60,588 nucleotides of DNA from Paracoccaceae bacterium (GTDB lineage Bacteria > Pseudomonadota > Alphaproteobacteria > Rhodobacterales > Rhodobacteraceae). The translations under genes were made by a program, and so were the position numbers. Shown here piece after piece: positions 26,769-35,909 of the stretch. A model generated the notes under the pieces. The model made no database searches, had not been told where the DNA came from, and saw nothing but the letters and a program-made list of their open reading frames with translations. The stretch's first letter is position 1; each line of letters opens with the position of its first letter. Location: positions 119,797 through 180,384 of the forward strand of contig JAQWUC010000068.1 of assembly GCA_029242355.1 (NCBI GenBank). The letters are read 5' to 3'.

Positions 26769-28169
26769 TTAACGTTTTCCACCTAATTCATACGCCATAT
26801 CATCCAAAATTGGCATCACCGTTTCTATACAATCAAACATCTCATTTATTTGATTTTCCGAAATTATTAATGGAGGGCAAAATCCGATAGCATCCCCTGG
26901 AAGCGATCTAAGTATCACGCCAGCATCCTGAATAAGCTTTTGCGCCTTAACTGAAAATTTTTCTTTTGGATCAATTTTTTTTCTAGTATGAGGGATCCCA
27001 ACAAATTCCATTGCTCCAATTAATCCTACTGCTCTCGTATGACCGACACAATTAAATTGTTTTAATTTATCAACTCGTTCAACAAAAAGAGGCGAGATTG
27101 AGCTTACATGCTCGAGGATAAACCGATCTTCCATATGTTCTAACGTTCTAAGAGCTACTGCGGCAGGAACTGGATGTGCAGAGTAAGTATAACCATGTCC
27201 AAAAATACCCAGATCAGAAGCCAATTTTTCTATACCACCAACAACTTCTGACGAAACTAAAATACCTGAAATGGGAAGATAAGCAGAAGAAAGTGCTTTC
27301 GCACATGTCAAAATATCTGGTTTCAGTCCATAGGTTTCACTACCCCACATGTTACCAGTTCGACCAAAACCGCAGATAACTTCATCTGCAATTAACAAAA
27401 TAGAATATTTATCTAAAGTTTTCTGCAGTGCTTCAAAATAACCTTTTGGCGGAATTATCACCCCTCCAGCGCCCATAACAGGTTCAGCAATAAGAGCCCC
27501 AATTGTTTCGGCACCTTCTCTCTTAATAAGATCTTCTAACTCTTGAATAATTCTTATAACAAATTCGCTCTCACTCTCACCTTCAAATCCATCCATAAAA
27601 TAATGTGGTGAAGATGTATGTTTTACAAAATCAAGTGGTAGCCCGAATCCATCTTGAGCATACGGTAATGCAGTAAGGCTGGCTGCAGCCAAAGTTACCC
27701 CATGATAACCACGTTTTCGGCTAATTATTTTCTTCTTTTCGGGTCTACCTTGAGAGGCTTGAAAATACCAGACCATCTTAATTGCGGTATCATTTGCCTC
27801 TGAACCCGAATTACAAAAAAAAGCTTTTTTTAGATTATTTGGAGCGATTGATACCAACTTTTCCGCCAGATCAATTGCTGGATTTGATGTTTTCCCCGTA
27901 AAACTATGATAAAAAGGAAGTTCTCTCATCTGTTTTACTGCAGCTTCGACCAGTTCTGGTTCATTAAAACCCAGTGATGTGCACCATAAACCGCTCATTC
28001 CTTCAATAAATTTATTATTATCTTTATCCGTTACATAAATTCCTTCACCAGAAGAAATTATATGTGGACCAGCATCAGCCAAATTTGTTGGATTTGTGTA
28101 AGGGTGCAAATGGAATGCAGTATCTCTACCCTCCGGAAAATTAATACCTATATTTTTTTCGAGGTTCAT
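26769..28169 (-). CDS. Class III aminotransferase (putrescine/beta-alanine:pyruvate type)
   Basis: A PLP aminotransferase of 466 residues with NSGSEAND (phosphate binding, 120-127), YHGVTL (155-160), ADEVICGFGRTG (261-272) and the Schiff-base lysine Lys291 in TCAKALSSAY. The N-terminal HLHPYTN and GIYVTDKDNNKFIEGMSGLW match the omega-aminotransferase group that moves a terminal amino group to pyruvate, including SpuC for putrescine. It directly follows the polyamine-type importer genes, which supports an imported diamine or diamino acid as amino donor. A DoeD-like role in diaminobutyrate degradation is also possible. Confidence 0.85.
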   Translation of the reverse strand: MNLEKNIGINFPEGRDTAFHLHPYTNPTNLADAGPHIISSGEGIYVTDKDNNKFIEGMSGLWCTSLGFNEPELVEAAVKQMRELPFYHSFTGKTSNPAIDLAEKLVSIAPNNLKKAFFCNSGSEANDTAIKMVWYFQASQGRPEKKKIISRKRGYHGVTLAAASLTALPYAQDGFGLPLDFVKHTSSPHYFMDGFEGESESEFVIRIIQELEDLIKREGAETIGALIAEPVMGAGGVIIPPKGYFEALQKTLDKYSILLIADEVICGFGRTGNMWGSETYGLKPDILTCAKALSSAYLPISGILVSSEVVGGIEKLASDLGIFGHGYTYSAHPVPAAVALRTLEHMEDRFILEHVSSISPLFVERVDKLKQFNCVGHTRAVGLIGAMEFVGIPHTRKKIDPKEKFSVKAQKLIQDAGVILRSLPGDAIGFCPPLIISENQINEMFDCIETVMPILDDMAYELGGKR

Positions 28170-28252
28170 CTAACTTTCCTTAATTTGACACTTAAAATTT
28201 GTGAAAAAGTATTGCAGTAAAATAGTTTTAAGCCAATCAAAAAATTAGAACT

Positions 28253-29494
28253 TTATAATGGTGTGACTCCCCGAAGTCTTTCAGAACGTCTTCGAAGCAG
28301 TTCTACAATCGTTAATAATAGTATGGATAAAATTACAAGAATTGTGGCAACTGCCAAGATTGTAGGACTAATCTGTTCTCTAATGCCTGAAAACATTTGT
28401 CTTGGGATAGTGCGTTGTCTGACATCTGCAACTTGTAAAACAACAACTACCTCATCGAATGAAGTTATGAAGGCGAACAATGCTCCAGACACGACACCCG
28501 GCAATATAAGAGGCATTTGAACCTTGAAGAAAGTACGGAATGGATTTGCACCTAAACTAGCAGCAGCTCGAGTCAAGCTTTGATCAAAGCCTACTAAGGT
28601 AGCAGTTACGGTTATTATGACATACGGCGTACCTAAGATTGCATGGGCTACGATGACTCCTAAATATGTTTTTGCAATGCCAATATCTGAAAAGAAAAAA
28701 AACATGCCAGAAGCAATAATTACTAATGGCACAATCATTGGTGATATTAAAAGAGCCATTATTGGCCGCCGAAAGGGCATCTCACTTCTTGACAAACCAA
28801 TGGCGGCTAGCGTTCCCAATCCAGTAGCCAATAAAGTAGCGAATATACCAATTATAAAACTATTTTTTATTGATCTTATCCATTGCGAATTAATCCAAAG
28901 ATCAGACCACCACCCCTCTATAGCCTCAGGTTTTATCATTCCATTATGCAAAATATCGATGTACCACCTTAGCGAGAAAGCTTCTGAGTTAAATGCCAAC
29001 ATGCCCTCGGTAAAACTAAAATAGGGTTCCTTATTGAAACTAAGCGGGAATACAATCAGTATTGGAGCAATTAAAAATAAAAAAATTAACCCGCAAATAA
29101 ACCTAAAAGAATAAAACCAAAGGACTTCACCAGAGGTGGCGTAAGGTGGTTGATTTAGGCGGTAAGAACCATCAGCTAGCCACAAAGACATTGATCCTAA
29201 AATGCATCCGAAAATACCGACTACAATGGCGTAAGCCAGACCAGTGAAAAAAAGTGCTGGAAAGAATAAAACGACTCCACAAAAAATAGCAGTCAAATTC
29301 CTAGAAAAATTCAGTTTAATCGAGATAAATGACAAACTTGCAAAAACTATCGCACCAATCCCGGCGTACGAAATCATTAAACTATGCTGTCCCTCAGCAG
29401 TTAAAAATCCCAGTAGCGCTCCCAAGATACTAATCCAAAAGAGATTAAATGTCATTGAAGGTCTTGACGGAATATAAGCATACGATTTTGTCAA
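28253..29494 (-). CDS. potC: Spermidine/putrescine-type ABC transporter permease (PotC-like) with N-terminal membrane extension
   Basis: The C-terminal part (about 140-413) is a typical PotC-type permease with the ATPase-contact loop AAASLGANPFRTFFKVQMPLI near residue 320 (shown without its last residues). Ahead of it is an extra region of about 130 residues with several hydrophobic segments, so the protein is far longer than the usual 260-280. The function of the extension is unknown, and related long permeases may occur in other marine alphaproteobacteria. It starts four bases after the stop of the PotB-like gene, so both permeases are cotranscribed. Confidence 0.83.
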   Translation of the reverse strand: MTKSYAYIPSRPSMTFNLFWISILGALLGFLTAEGQHSLMISYAGIGAIVFASLSFISIKLNFSRNLTAIFCGVVLFFPALFFTGLAYAIVVGIFGCILGSMSLWLADGSYRLNQPPYATSGEVLWFYSFRFICGLIFLFLIAPILIVFPLSFNKEPYFSFTEGMLAFNSEAFSLRWYIDILHNGMIKPEAIEGWWSDLWINSQWIRSIKNSFIIGIFATLLATGLGTLAAIGLSRSEMPFRRPIMALLISPMIVPLVIIASGMFFFFSDIGIAKTYLGVIVAHAILGTPYVIITVTATLVGFDQSLTRAAASLGANPFRTFFKVQMPLILPGVVSGALFAFITSFDEVVVVLQVADVRQRTIPRQMFSGIREQISPTILAVATILVILSILLLTIVELLRRRSERLRGVTPL

Positions 29495-29498
29495 AGCT

Positions 29499-30779
29499 TC
29501 ATCCTAATTTCATGTTATCAATGCCGACGACTCGGTCATAAATCCAATAGAGGAATAGGACTAAGACTAGCAACACCCCACCCATTGCAGCGGCTAACGA
29601 CCAATTCAAAGTTTTTCTCATATGAAAATCAATAAAATTTGAAATCATAGTGCCGTCTTGTCCCCCAATCAAAGCAGGCGTGATATAAAAACTTATGGCA
29701 AGTATAAATACAAGGATACCGCCAGCACCTATGCCAGGGATTGTTTGTGGGAAGTAAATTCTCCAAAACGCTGTCCAATTCGTAGCTCCCATCGATTTAG
29801 CCGCTCGAACGTACGAAGGCGGTATTGTTTTCATCACTGAGTATAGAGGTAAAATCATAAATGGTAGCAGAATATGGGTCATTGAAATTAACGTCCCCGT
29901 TTTATTGTAAATCAGCGAAAACCGATCTTCATCGGTGGCTAAGCCAAAAACAACTGAAAGATCGTTTAGAACACCTTGACCTTGAAGCATTGCTATCCAG
30001 GCAGTGGTTCTGACCAGAAGAGACGTCCAAAATGGCAACAGCACTAAAATAAGTAACAAATTTGAAGTTCTAACAGGTAAACTAGCTAATAGATATGCTA
30101 TAGGATAGCCTAAAAACAATCCAGCCAAAACAACAATTAGAGAAATCTCAAGTGTTCGCAAAAAAAGTTGTAAATGGATTCTTCTTTCCTCCGGTTTACG
30201 CTCAAACGTTCCATCTGCGTTATATTTCATATCCAACGCAGATGCCAAAAATGCTGGAGTTACAGATATAGAGGTTAGTTTCATGGCCCTCCATACCTCC
30301 AAATTATCCCACTTTTTGTTTGCTTTTATTAACGAATCCTTAAATGGAGCTTTCAATTTTTTTGCTTTTCTGGCTGAACTTGTGAACAGCGAGCGAGTTC
30401 CTGAAAGTTCACGGTTAACCCTAGTCGCTACTTTGCCAATTTTTTTTGATTTCTTTCCTGCCTTAAGATCCAAGACTAACGCTTCGAACATGGCCTCAGT
30501 AGGCTCTGAATTACTATCCCAACTGGAAATAAGAGGGGTAAGATTTATCATGTGTCTCTCAAAGGTGTTATTATAAACTCCCCTTGATAAGAAAATTAAT
30601 ATCGGAATAACAAAAGCAAAAAGAATGAGTAAGAGTAGCGGAGCAACTAATCCAAAAGCTCTTAGACGGCTTTGGAAGAGGGATTTAGCTAGTTTCTTTT
30701 TGAGTGGAATGCCGTCACTGGTAATGACTACATTATTATGATTATCTTTGGTCGATTCCATCCCAGATGCCAAACCCAT
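29499..30779 (-). CDS. potB: Spermidine/putrescine-type ABC transporter permease (PotB-like)
   Basis: A 426-residue inner-membrane permease. The first helix (about 38-65) is followed by a long, charged, lysine-rich loop (about 80-190) not found in short PotB proteins, then the binding-protein-dependent permease domain with RAAKSMGATNWTAFWRIYFP near 332. No strong ribosome binding site marks the start, and the methionine at 30761 is an alternative. It lies after a terminator-like hairpin that separates it from the binding-protein gene. It forms the channel with the PotC-like permease. Confidence 0.85.
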   Translation of the reverse strand: MGLASGMESTKDNHNNVVITSDGIPLKKKLAKSLFQSRLRAFGLVAPLLLLILFAFVIPILIFLSRGVYNNTFERHMINLTPLISSWDSNSEPTEAMFEALVLDLKAGKKSKKIGKVATRVNRELSGTRSLFTSSARKAKKLKAPFKDSLIKANKKWDNLEVWRAMKLTSISVTPAFLASALDMKYNADGTFERKPEERRIHLQLFLRTLEISLIVVLAGLFLGYPIAYLLASLPVRTSNLLLILVLLPFWTSLLVRTTAWIAMLQGQGVLNDLSVVFGLATDEDRFSLIYNKTGTLISMTHILLPFMILPLYSVMKTIPPSYVRAAKSMGATNWTAFWRIYFPQTIPGIGAGGILVFILAISFYITPALIGGQDGTMISNFIDFHMRKTLNWSLAAAMGGVLLVLVLFLYWIYDRVVGIDNMKLG

Positions 30780-30790
30780 TAAGTTAAAAA

Positions 30791-30821
30791 ATTGTCCACA
30801 AAATGACTATTTGCGGACAAT
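30791..30821 (-). terminator. Terminator-like hairpin after the polyamine-type binding-protein gene
   Basis: Arms attgtcc (30791-30797) and ggacaat (30815-30821) pair perfectly, and the stem extends inward by four pairs after one mismatch. On the minus strand it is followed directly by T6 (30791-30786). It lies between the binding-protein gene and the permease genes of one operon, so partial termination or mRNA protection is expected. Confidence 0.65.
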
Positions 30822-30836
30822 CTTAATCTTTACAAA

Positions 30837-31916
30837 CTACTTAGCTAACCACGCATTAAAGCGCTCATTTAGCTCTTCGCCATTATCGGCCCAAAACATG
30901 TAATCATTCTGCACACCATTTTTAAGCGCTTCAGCTGTAGTAGGCATGTGATCAATCATCTGAAGAGATGCATCACTATGAAACGTACCTATTAATGGGA
31001 TGGATGAAGCTCTAACTGGTCCATATGGAATCCAACTGGCTTGATCTGCAAGAGGTTTAGTTGCAGTAGCAAATTTTACAAAATCCATTGCTGCATCTTT
31101 GTTTGGGCTTCCTTTTGGAATAACAAATAAATCAAGGTCATAGATCTGACCGTCCCAAACAAGGCCAAAAGGTTGTCCTTCAGAAGCAATCGCATTGAAT
31201 ATTCTACCATTCCAAGTAATGGTCATTGAAACTTCACCATCAGCTAGCAATTGTGGTGGCTGCGCGCCAGCTTCCCACCAAACAACACTATCTTTGATAG
31301 TATCTAATTTAGCAAATGCTCGGTCAATTCCTTCTGGCGTGTTCATAACATCGTATACCTCTGATGAAGGAACGCCGTCGCCCATGAGCGCCATTTCCAG
31401 CATATTCTTGGCAACTTTTCTCATTCCCCTTTTTCCTGGAAATTTTTCTAAATCAAAAAAGTCCGCCATAGTTGTTGGAGCAGTATCAAACTTTGTTTTA
31501 TCGTATGCATAGAGAGTCGACCATACAATATTTCCAACCGCACACTCGTTCAACGCACCATCCATAAAATCTTCAGTAGCTGGTGTCCCATCTGGTGCTG
31601 CGGGTAACATAGAAGAATCAATCTCTTCTAAAAGACCCTCATCACATCCGACTATCGCATCGGAAAGTTCGACATCGACGACATCCCAAGTTACGCTTCC
31701 CGCTTCAACTTGTGCTCTGACTTCTGCCAATCCACCGCTGTAATCTTCCGATACAACTGCATTACCCGTAGATGAGGCCCAAGGCTTGTGATATGCTTCA
31801 ACTTGTGACTTGGTATAAGCACCGCCCCACGAAACAACTGTAATTGAGTCAGCCGCCGCTGAAGCGGCTAGCGCTATAGAGCTGACTGCACTCAAAATAA
31901 GTACTTTAATTTTCAT
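30837..31916 (-). CDS. potD: Spermidine/putrescine-type ABC transporter substrate-binding protein (PotD-like)
   Basis: A 359-residue periplasmic receptor with a signal peptide cleaved near AASAAAD (about residue 22). The mature start SITVVSWGGAYTKSQ and WDVVDVELSDAIVGCDEG fit the PotD/PotF-like receptors of marine bacteria. GGGAGAAG precedes the ATG. The ligand pocket cannot be assigned from sequence alone: the family binds polyamines, but relatives bind other cationic amino compounds. It is the second gene after the ATPase and is followed by a hairpin. Confidence 0.85.
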   Translation of the reverse strand: MKIKVLILSAVSSIALAASAAADSITVVSWGGAYTKSQVEAYHKPWASSTGNAVVSEDYSGGLAEVRAQVEAGSVTWDVVDVELSDAIVGCDEGLLEEIDSSMLPAAPDGTPATEDFMDGALNECAVGNIVWSTLYAYDKTKFDTAPTTMADFFDLEKFPGKRGMRKVAKNMLEMALMGDGVPSSEVYDVMNTPEGIDRAFAKLDTIKDSVVWWEAGAQPPQLLADGEVSMTITWNGRIFNAIASEGQPFGLVWDGQIYDLDLFVIPKGSPNKDAAMDFVKFATATKPLADQASWIPYGPVRASSIPLIGTFHSDASLQMIDHMPTTAEALKNGVQNDYMFWADNGEELNERFNAWLAK

Positions 31917-31994
31917 CTTCTTCTCCCAATAATAAATGCCCTAAAAACTTACTAAATATTTTGGTCGGGCAAACAAAATAAACTTTTAATTCCT

Positions 31995-33080
31995 TTAATC
32001 CCCATTGTCTAGCGCACGGCAATCTTCCGACGACCAACTTACAGTTGTTTCTTCACCCACTTCAAGATGAGTGTGATTTAACGAATTTGGGACTTTAACA
32101 ATAAATTCATTATCCTCTTCGACGCTCATCCGACAGCGAATATGATCGCCAAGATAAATTAGCTCTAAAACTTTTGCTTTTGTCGTATTTTCTCCCTTGA
32201 GACCAACAGAGACGCGCTCCGGTCTTATGGAAAGGGTAGAAGTCGTCCCTACTTCACCACAATTAACTTTTCTTGCCGATAGTATACTCCCAGTAGCCGT
32301 CCTAGCTAGGACTTTATCATTTTTTACCTCAATAATCTCAGTCTTAAACCTATTATTTTCCCCAATAAATTGAGCCACAAATGCATTTTCTGGCCGCTCG
32401 TATAGATCAGCTGGAGTTGCTAGTTGTTGTATTCTACCGTCATCAAAAACGGCCACGCGATCTGACATCGTCAAAGCTTCGGATTGATCATGGGTTACGT
32501 AAACAACCGTAACTCCTAATTGCTCATGAATGTGTTTAATTTCATATTGCATGTGCTCACGTAGCTGTTTGTCCAAAGCACCTAAAGGCTCATCCATCAA
32601 AACAAGCTCTGGTTCAAAAACTAATGATCGCGCTAAAGCAATTCGTTGCTGCTGTCCTCCGGAAAGCTGCGCAGGACGCCTCCCAATGAACTCACTCATT
32701 TGAACCATATCAAGCGCATTTGTTACTTTTTTCTTACGTTCAGCCTTCTCTATTCCCCGAACCTCAAGTGGAAACGACAAATTTTCTCCAACAGTCATAT
32801 GAGGGAACAATGCATAATTTTGAAAGACCATTCCTATACCACGTTTATGAGGGGGTATATTATTGATAGGTTTGCCGCCAAGCCTAATCTCTCCATACGT
32901 AGCCGTCTCAAAACCTGCCAACATCATCAAACAAGTAGTTTTCCCGGAACCCGATGGACCGAGCATCGTCAAAAACTCGCCTTTTTTGATAAACAAATTT
33001 AAATCTTTTACAACTAACTGTTCGCCATCATAACTTTTTTGTACACCTTCAAACGCTACAAACGCGTTCGCATTATCAAT
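31995..33080 (-). CDS. potA: Spermidine/putrescine-type ABC transporter ATPase (PotA-like), start region probably frameshifted
   Basis: The ATPase has Walker A GPSGSGKTTC, Q-loop FQNYALFPHMTV, signature LSGGQQQRIALARSL, Walker B PELVLMDEPLG and a C-terminal TOBE-like domain, all normal for PotA. No standard start lies where the domain begins. The first TTG (32996) would remove about 30 residues including the A-loop Tyr in VQKSYDGEQ. The open frame continues upstream to 33119 without ATG, GTG or TTG. An ATG at 33115 is in another frame and would join perfectly if the T5 run at 33095-33099 had one more base. The end given here assumes an ATT start at 33080, and a one-base deletion with start 33115 is at least as likely. 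Confidence 0.7.
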   Translation of the reverse strand: MDNANAFVAFEGVQKSYDGEQLVVKDLNLFIKKGEFLTMLGPSGSGKTTCLMMLAGFETATYGEIRLGGKPINNIPPHKRGIGMVFQNYALFPHMTVGENLSFPLEVRGIEKAERKKKVTNALDMVQMSEFIGRRPAQLSGGQQQRIALARSLVFEPELVLMDEPLGALDKQLREHMQYEIKHIHEQLGVTVVYVTHDQSEALTMSDRVAVFDDGRIQQLATPADLYERPENAFVAQFIGENNRFKTEIIEVKNDKVLARTATGSILSARKVNCGEVGTTSTLSIRPERVSVGLKGENTTKAKVLELIYLGDHIRCRMSVEEDNEFIVKVPNSLNHTHLEVGEETTVSWSSEDCRALDNGD

Positions 33081-33119
33081 CTGATCAAACGCTATTTTTC
33101 TGCTCCCCGACTCATTAAC

Positions 33120-33474
33120 TTAAAGAGTGGTAACAAGAAGGTAACTAAAAGTCCAATTGAGTTTAAAAATCATTATTTTTTAATAAGAGATATGGCGAAA
33201 ATTTAGGCTTTTCGGTGCAAAAACAAGCAAAAAGTAAAAATTTAACATTTTTATACCGTAAGAAGTACATAATATTCATTGAAAACAGTAACCTTATTAA
33301 ACGCAAACAGATAAATAATTTTTTGTGATATAATTTTTAATAACAAAAAATAAAAACTCCTTAATTCCTATGTTAGATTCGGTACGATTTTAACTTTAAA
33401 AATTTGTTTTATCGTGCGAATATCCGTCATTCAAGCAAACATCAGGTAATGTACCAATCGAAAGATCATTAATC
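33120..33474. other. Intergenic region between divergent catabolic operons
   Basis: About 355 AT-rich bases separate the importer operon (minus strand) from the ammonia-lyase operon (plus strand), so both promoters and any shared regulator site should lie here. A TATAAT occurs in ttgtgatataattttt near 33327-33342 but has no good -35 at the proper distance. I see no open reading frame, RNA gene or clear long inverted repeat. Confidence 0.5.
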
Positions 33475-34644
33475 ATGAAGTCTAGCAAAATAAACAACGT
33501 AGCTACCGCTTTAAAGTTGCATACGTTTAAACATAATAAAAATTTTAAAAAAATGAGATTTCCAAACTTAGAGGAATCATTAAATTCACGAAATATGCAA
33601 ACTGCTTACGATGTTATTTCTAAATGGCCAAAATATGAACCAACTAAACTTTATAGTTTAAATCGTGTTGCTGATTTTTGCGGGGTGCGTTCGGTCCTTT
33701 ATAAAGATGAATCTACCCGTTTTGGACTTGGTTCTTTCAAAGCGTTAGGTGGATCCTATGCAATTGCTAACTTAATAGAAGATTATAAAACCAAAGGGAA
33801 ACTTCCGTCAGAAATAACGATAGCAACCGCTACAGATGGAAATCACGGGAGATCAGTATCCTGGGGAGCAAAATTAGCAGGCTGCAACGCAAAAATATTT
33901 ATTCATGCTGAAGTTAGCGTCGAACGCGAGAAAGCAATGTCTGAATTAGGAGCTGATGTCATTCGTATTAATGGAAATTATGAAGCCTCCTTGGCAGCAT
34001 GTAAAGATCAAGCTAAATTAAATAATTGGCTTATTGTTTCCGACACATCTTGGGCAGGTTATCGAAAAATACCAATGGAAATTATGGCTGGTTACTCCGT
34101 GATGTCCAAAGAAATATTAGATCAAATGGGTTCATCAAAACCAAGTCATACATTTTTACCTATCGGAGTTGGAGGACTGGCGGCAGGTGTCGTAGCTCCA
34201 ATTTGGAACGCCATGAATACTGATCTTGGTCAAATTATATCTGTCGAGAGCCATTTTTCTCAATGCTTTTTGGATAGTATTGTTCATGGAAAACCAACGA
34301 CGGTAGACATAAAAGAGGAAACCCTTATGGCTGGTCTTTCGTGTGGCGAAGTTTCTGAAATCGCTTGGGAAATACTTAAACCTACTATAAGTCATTGTAT
34401 GAGCATTGGCGATGAGGGAATTCCGTTACTAATGAAATACTTTTCAAAAGGTGAATTTGGCGACGAATGCATTGAAGCTGGCGAGTGCGCAACGTCAGGA
34501 ATAGCCGCGCTTCTTATTGCGAAACAAAATCAAGACATTTGGAAAAGGCTAAATTTTGATCACCAATCCGATGTACTTTTAATTGGAACTGAAGGTGCGA
34601 CTGATCCAGACCTTTATAATAAACTAATTACAGAAAGCGAATGA
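33475..34644 (+). CDS. dpaL: Diaminopropionate ammonia-lyase
   Basis: A fold type II PLP enzyme of 389 residues that converts 2,3-diaminopropionate (both enantiomers in characterised enzymes) to pyruvate and ammonia. The Schiff-base lysine is Lys89 in LGSFKALGG. TATDGNHGRSVSWGA, DTSWAGYRKIPMEIMAGY and PIGVGGLAAGVV match the YgeX group. The C-terminal ECATSGIAAL and IGTEGATDP fit too. The ribosome binding site is weak. It leads a plus-strand unit with the M24 hydrolase starting right at its stop codon, divergent from the importer operon, which suggests a common substrate family. Confidence 0.88.
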   Translation: MKSSKINNVATALKLHTFKHNKNFKKMRFPNLEESLNSRNMQTAYDVISKWPKYEPTKLYSLNRVADFCGVRSVLYKDESTRFGLGSFKALGGSYAIANLIEDYKTKGKLPSEITIATATDGNHGRSVSWGAKLAGCNAKIFIHAEVSVEREKAMSELGADVIRINGNYEASLAACKDQAKLNNWLIVSDTSWAGYRKIPMEIMAGYSVMSKEILDQMGSSKPSHTFLPIGVGGLAAGVVAPIWNAMNTDLGQIISVESHFSQCFLDSIVHGKPTTVDIKEETLMAGLSCGEVSEIAWEILKPTISHCMSIGDEGIPLLMKYFSKGEFGDECIEAGECATSGIAALLIAKQNQDIWKRLNFDHQSDVLLIGTEGATDPDLYNKLITESE

Positions 34645-35838
34645 ATGAACCCTCAATTTCCAAAACGTGGATTTGAGCAGCGTGAGTATGTTAACCGCGT
34701 AAAAAAAGCTCAAAAAGTCTTATTAAACCGCAACTTGCAAGGACTTTTGATATCGTCCGAAGCTGACATCCGATACTTTACTGGGTTTATGACACAGTTT
34801 TGGCAAAGTCCTACCAGGCCATGGTTTGTTATAATTTTACCTGAGGGAGCACCCATTGCAATTATTCCAACCATCGGGATTCCTCTGATGGAGACCTGCT
34901 ACGTAGACAAAATACATAGTTGGAGCTCACCAGATAAAGATGACGATGGATTAGGCCTTTTACTCAAAGTCTTGCAAAATGCTTTTGGTCATAAAAGAGG
35001 CAATTTGGGACTACTGATGGGCCGAGAGACAAGTTTTCGAGCTCCACTTTTGGATATATTAAAGTTGCTCGCACCAGAGACAAAAATTCAAATTTCAGAC
35101 ATTACCTCGGAAATTCAACATATTCGCATGATAAAATCTGAGGCTGAAATTGAAAAACTTAAATTTATTTGCGGTTTAGTTTCTCAAGTATTTGAAGATT
35201 TGCCTAATTGGCGACTAGAAGGAATTCCGTTGTCAGAGCTATTTAGAAAATTTAAAATTAACACGCTTCGACTCGGCGCCGATGACGTGAGTTACCTTGT
35301 TGGAGCTTCTGGCAAAGGTGGATATTTCGATATAATTGCTCCTCCAACTGAACGTCAACTTAAACGAGGTGATATTTTCATGCTCGATACAGGCTCTATC
35401 TGGGACGGTTATTTTTCAGATTTTGACAGAAATTTTGCACTGGGTCATGCCTCAGATGAAGCAATTGAGGCTCATGAGAAATTAATTAAGGCGACGAATG
35501 CTGCTGTTGGTGCAATAAAGCCTGGTGTTACACGTTCTAAAGACTTGTTTAACATAATGAGTTCCGTTCTTCACCCCGAGATAAACCCATCAGATCTAAG
35601 TATCAATGACGTGGGAAGACTAGGTCACGGTCTTGGCAGTCAACTTACAGAACCACCATCACATACGGCATGGGATGAAACAATTATTGAACCAGGAATG
35701 ACGATTACTATAGAGCCATCGATAATTTATGGAAAAGAAAAATATTTGATGGTTGCAGAAGAAAATATTCATATAAAAGAAACGACTATTGATTACTTAT
35801 CCAAACCGTGCAGTAAAGAACTTACAATTATCGGTTAA
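34645..35838 (+). CDS. M24 family metallohydrolase (Xaa-Pro peptidase/creatinase/ectoine hydrolase fold)
   Basis: This 397-residue pita-bread protein has a creatinase-like N-terminal domain (1-165) and a catalytic domain with the M24 metal ligands Asp248 (LDTGS), Asp259 (SDFDR), His328 (GHGLG), Glu357 (IEPS) and a Glu in the AEEN motif. Full ligand conservation indicates a metal-dependent peptidase or amidohydrolase rather than metal-free creatinase. EutD/DoeA ectoine hydrolases share this fold. Its ATG follows the lyase TGA directly. Given the EutA- and EutB-like neighbours, ring opening or amide hydrolysis of an ectoine-like compound is a reasonable guess, not shown. Confidence 0.75.
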   Translation: MNPQFPKRGFEQREYVNRVKKAQKVLLNRNLQGLLISSEADIRYFTGFMTQFWQSPTRPWFVIILPEGAPIAIIPTIGIPLMETCYVDKIHSWSSPDKDDDGLGLLLKVLQNAFGHKRGNLGLLMGRETSFRAPLLDILKLLAPETKIQISDITSEIQHIRMIKSEAEIEKLKFICGLVSQVFEDLPNWRLEGIPLSELFRKFKINTLRLGADDVSYLVGASGKGGYFDIIAPPTERQLKRGDIFMLDTGSIWDGYFSDFDRNFALGHASDEAIEAHEKLIKATNAAVGAIKPGVTRSKDLFNIMSSVLHPEINPSDLSINDVGRLGHGLGSQLTEPPSHTAWDETIIEPGMTITIEPSIIYGKEKYLMVAEENIHIKETTIDYLSKPCSKELTIIG

Positions 35839-35909
35839 AGTAGAGTCCACAACTTCACAACTTGAGTGAAATTAACTAAATTAGAGAAAAATTATACTGG
35901 GAGTATAAA

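Noticed and set aside
28617-29024. 135-residue open frame on the plus strand
   Set aside because: Antisense to the PotC-like permease; composition reflects the hydrophobic helices on the other strand.
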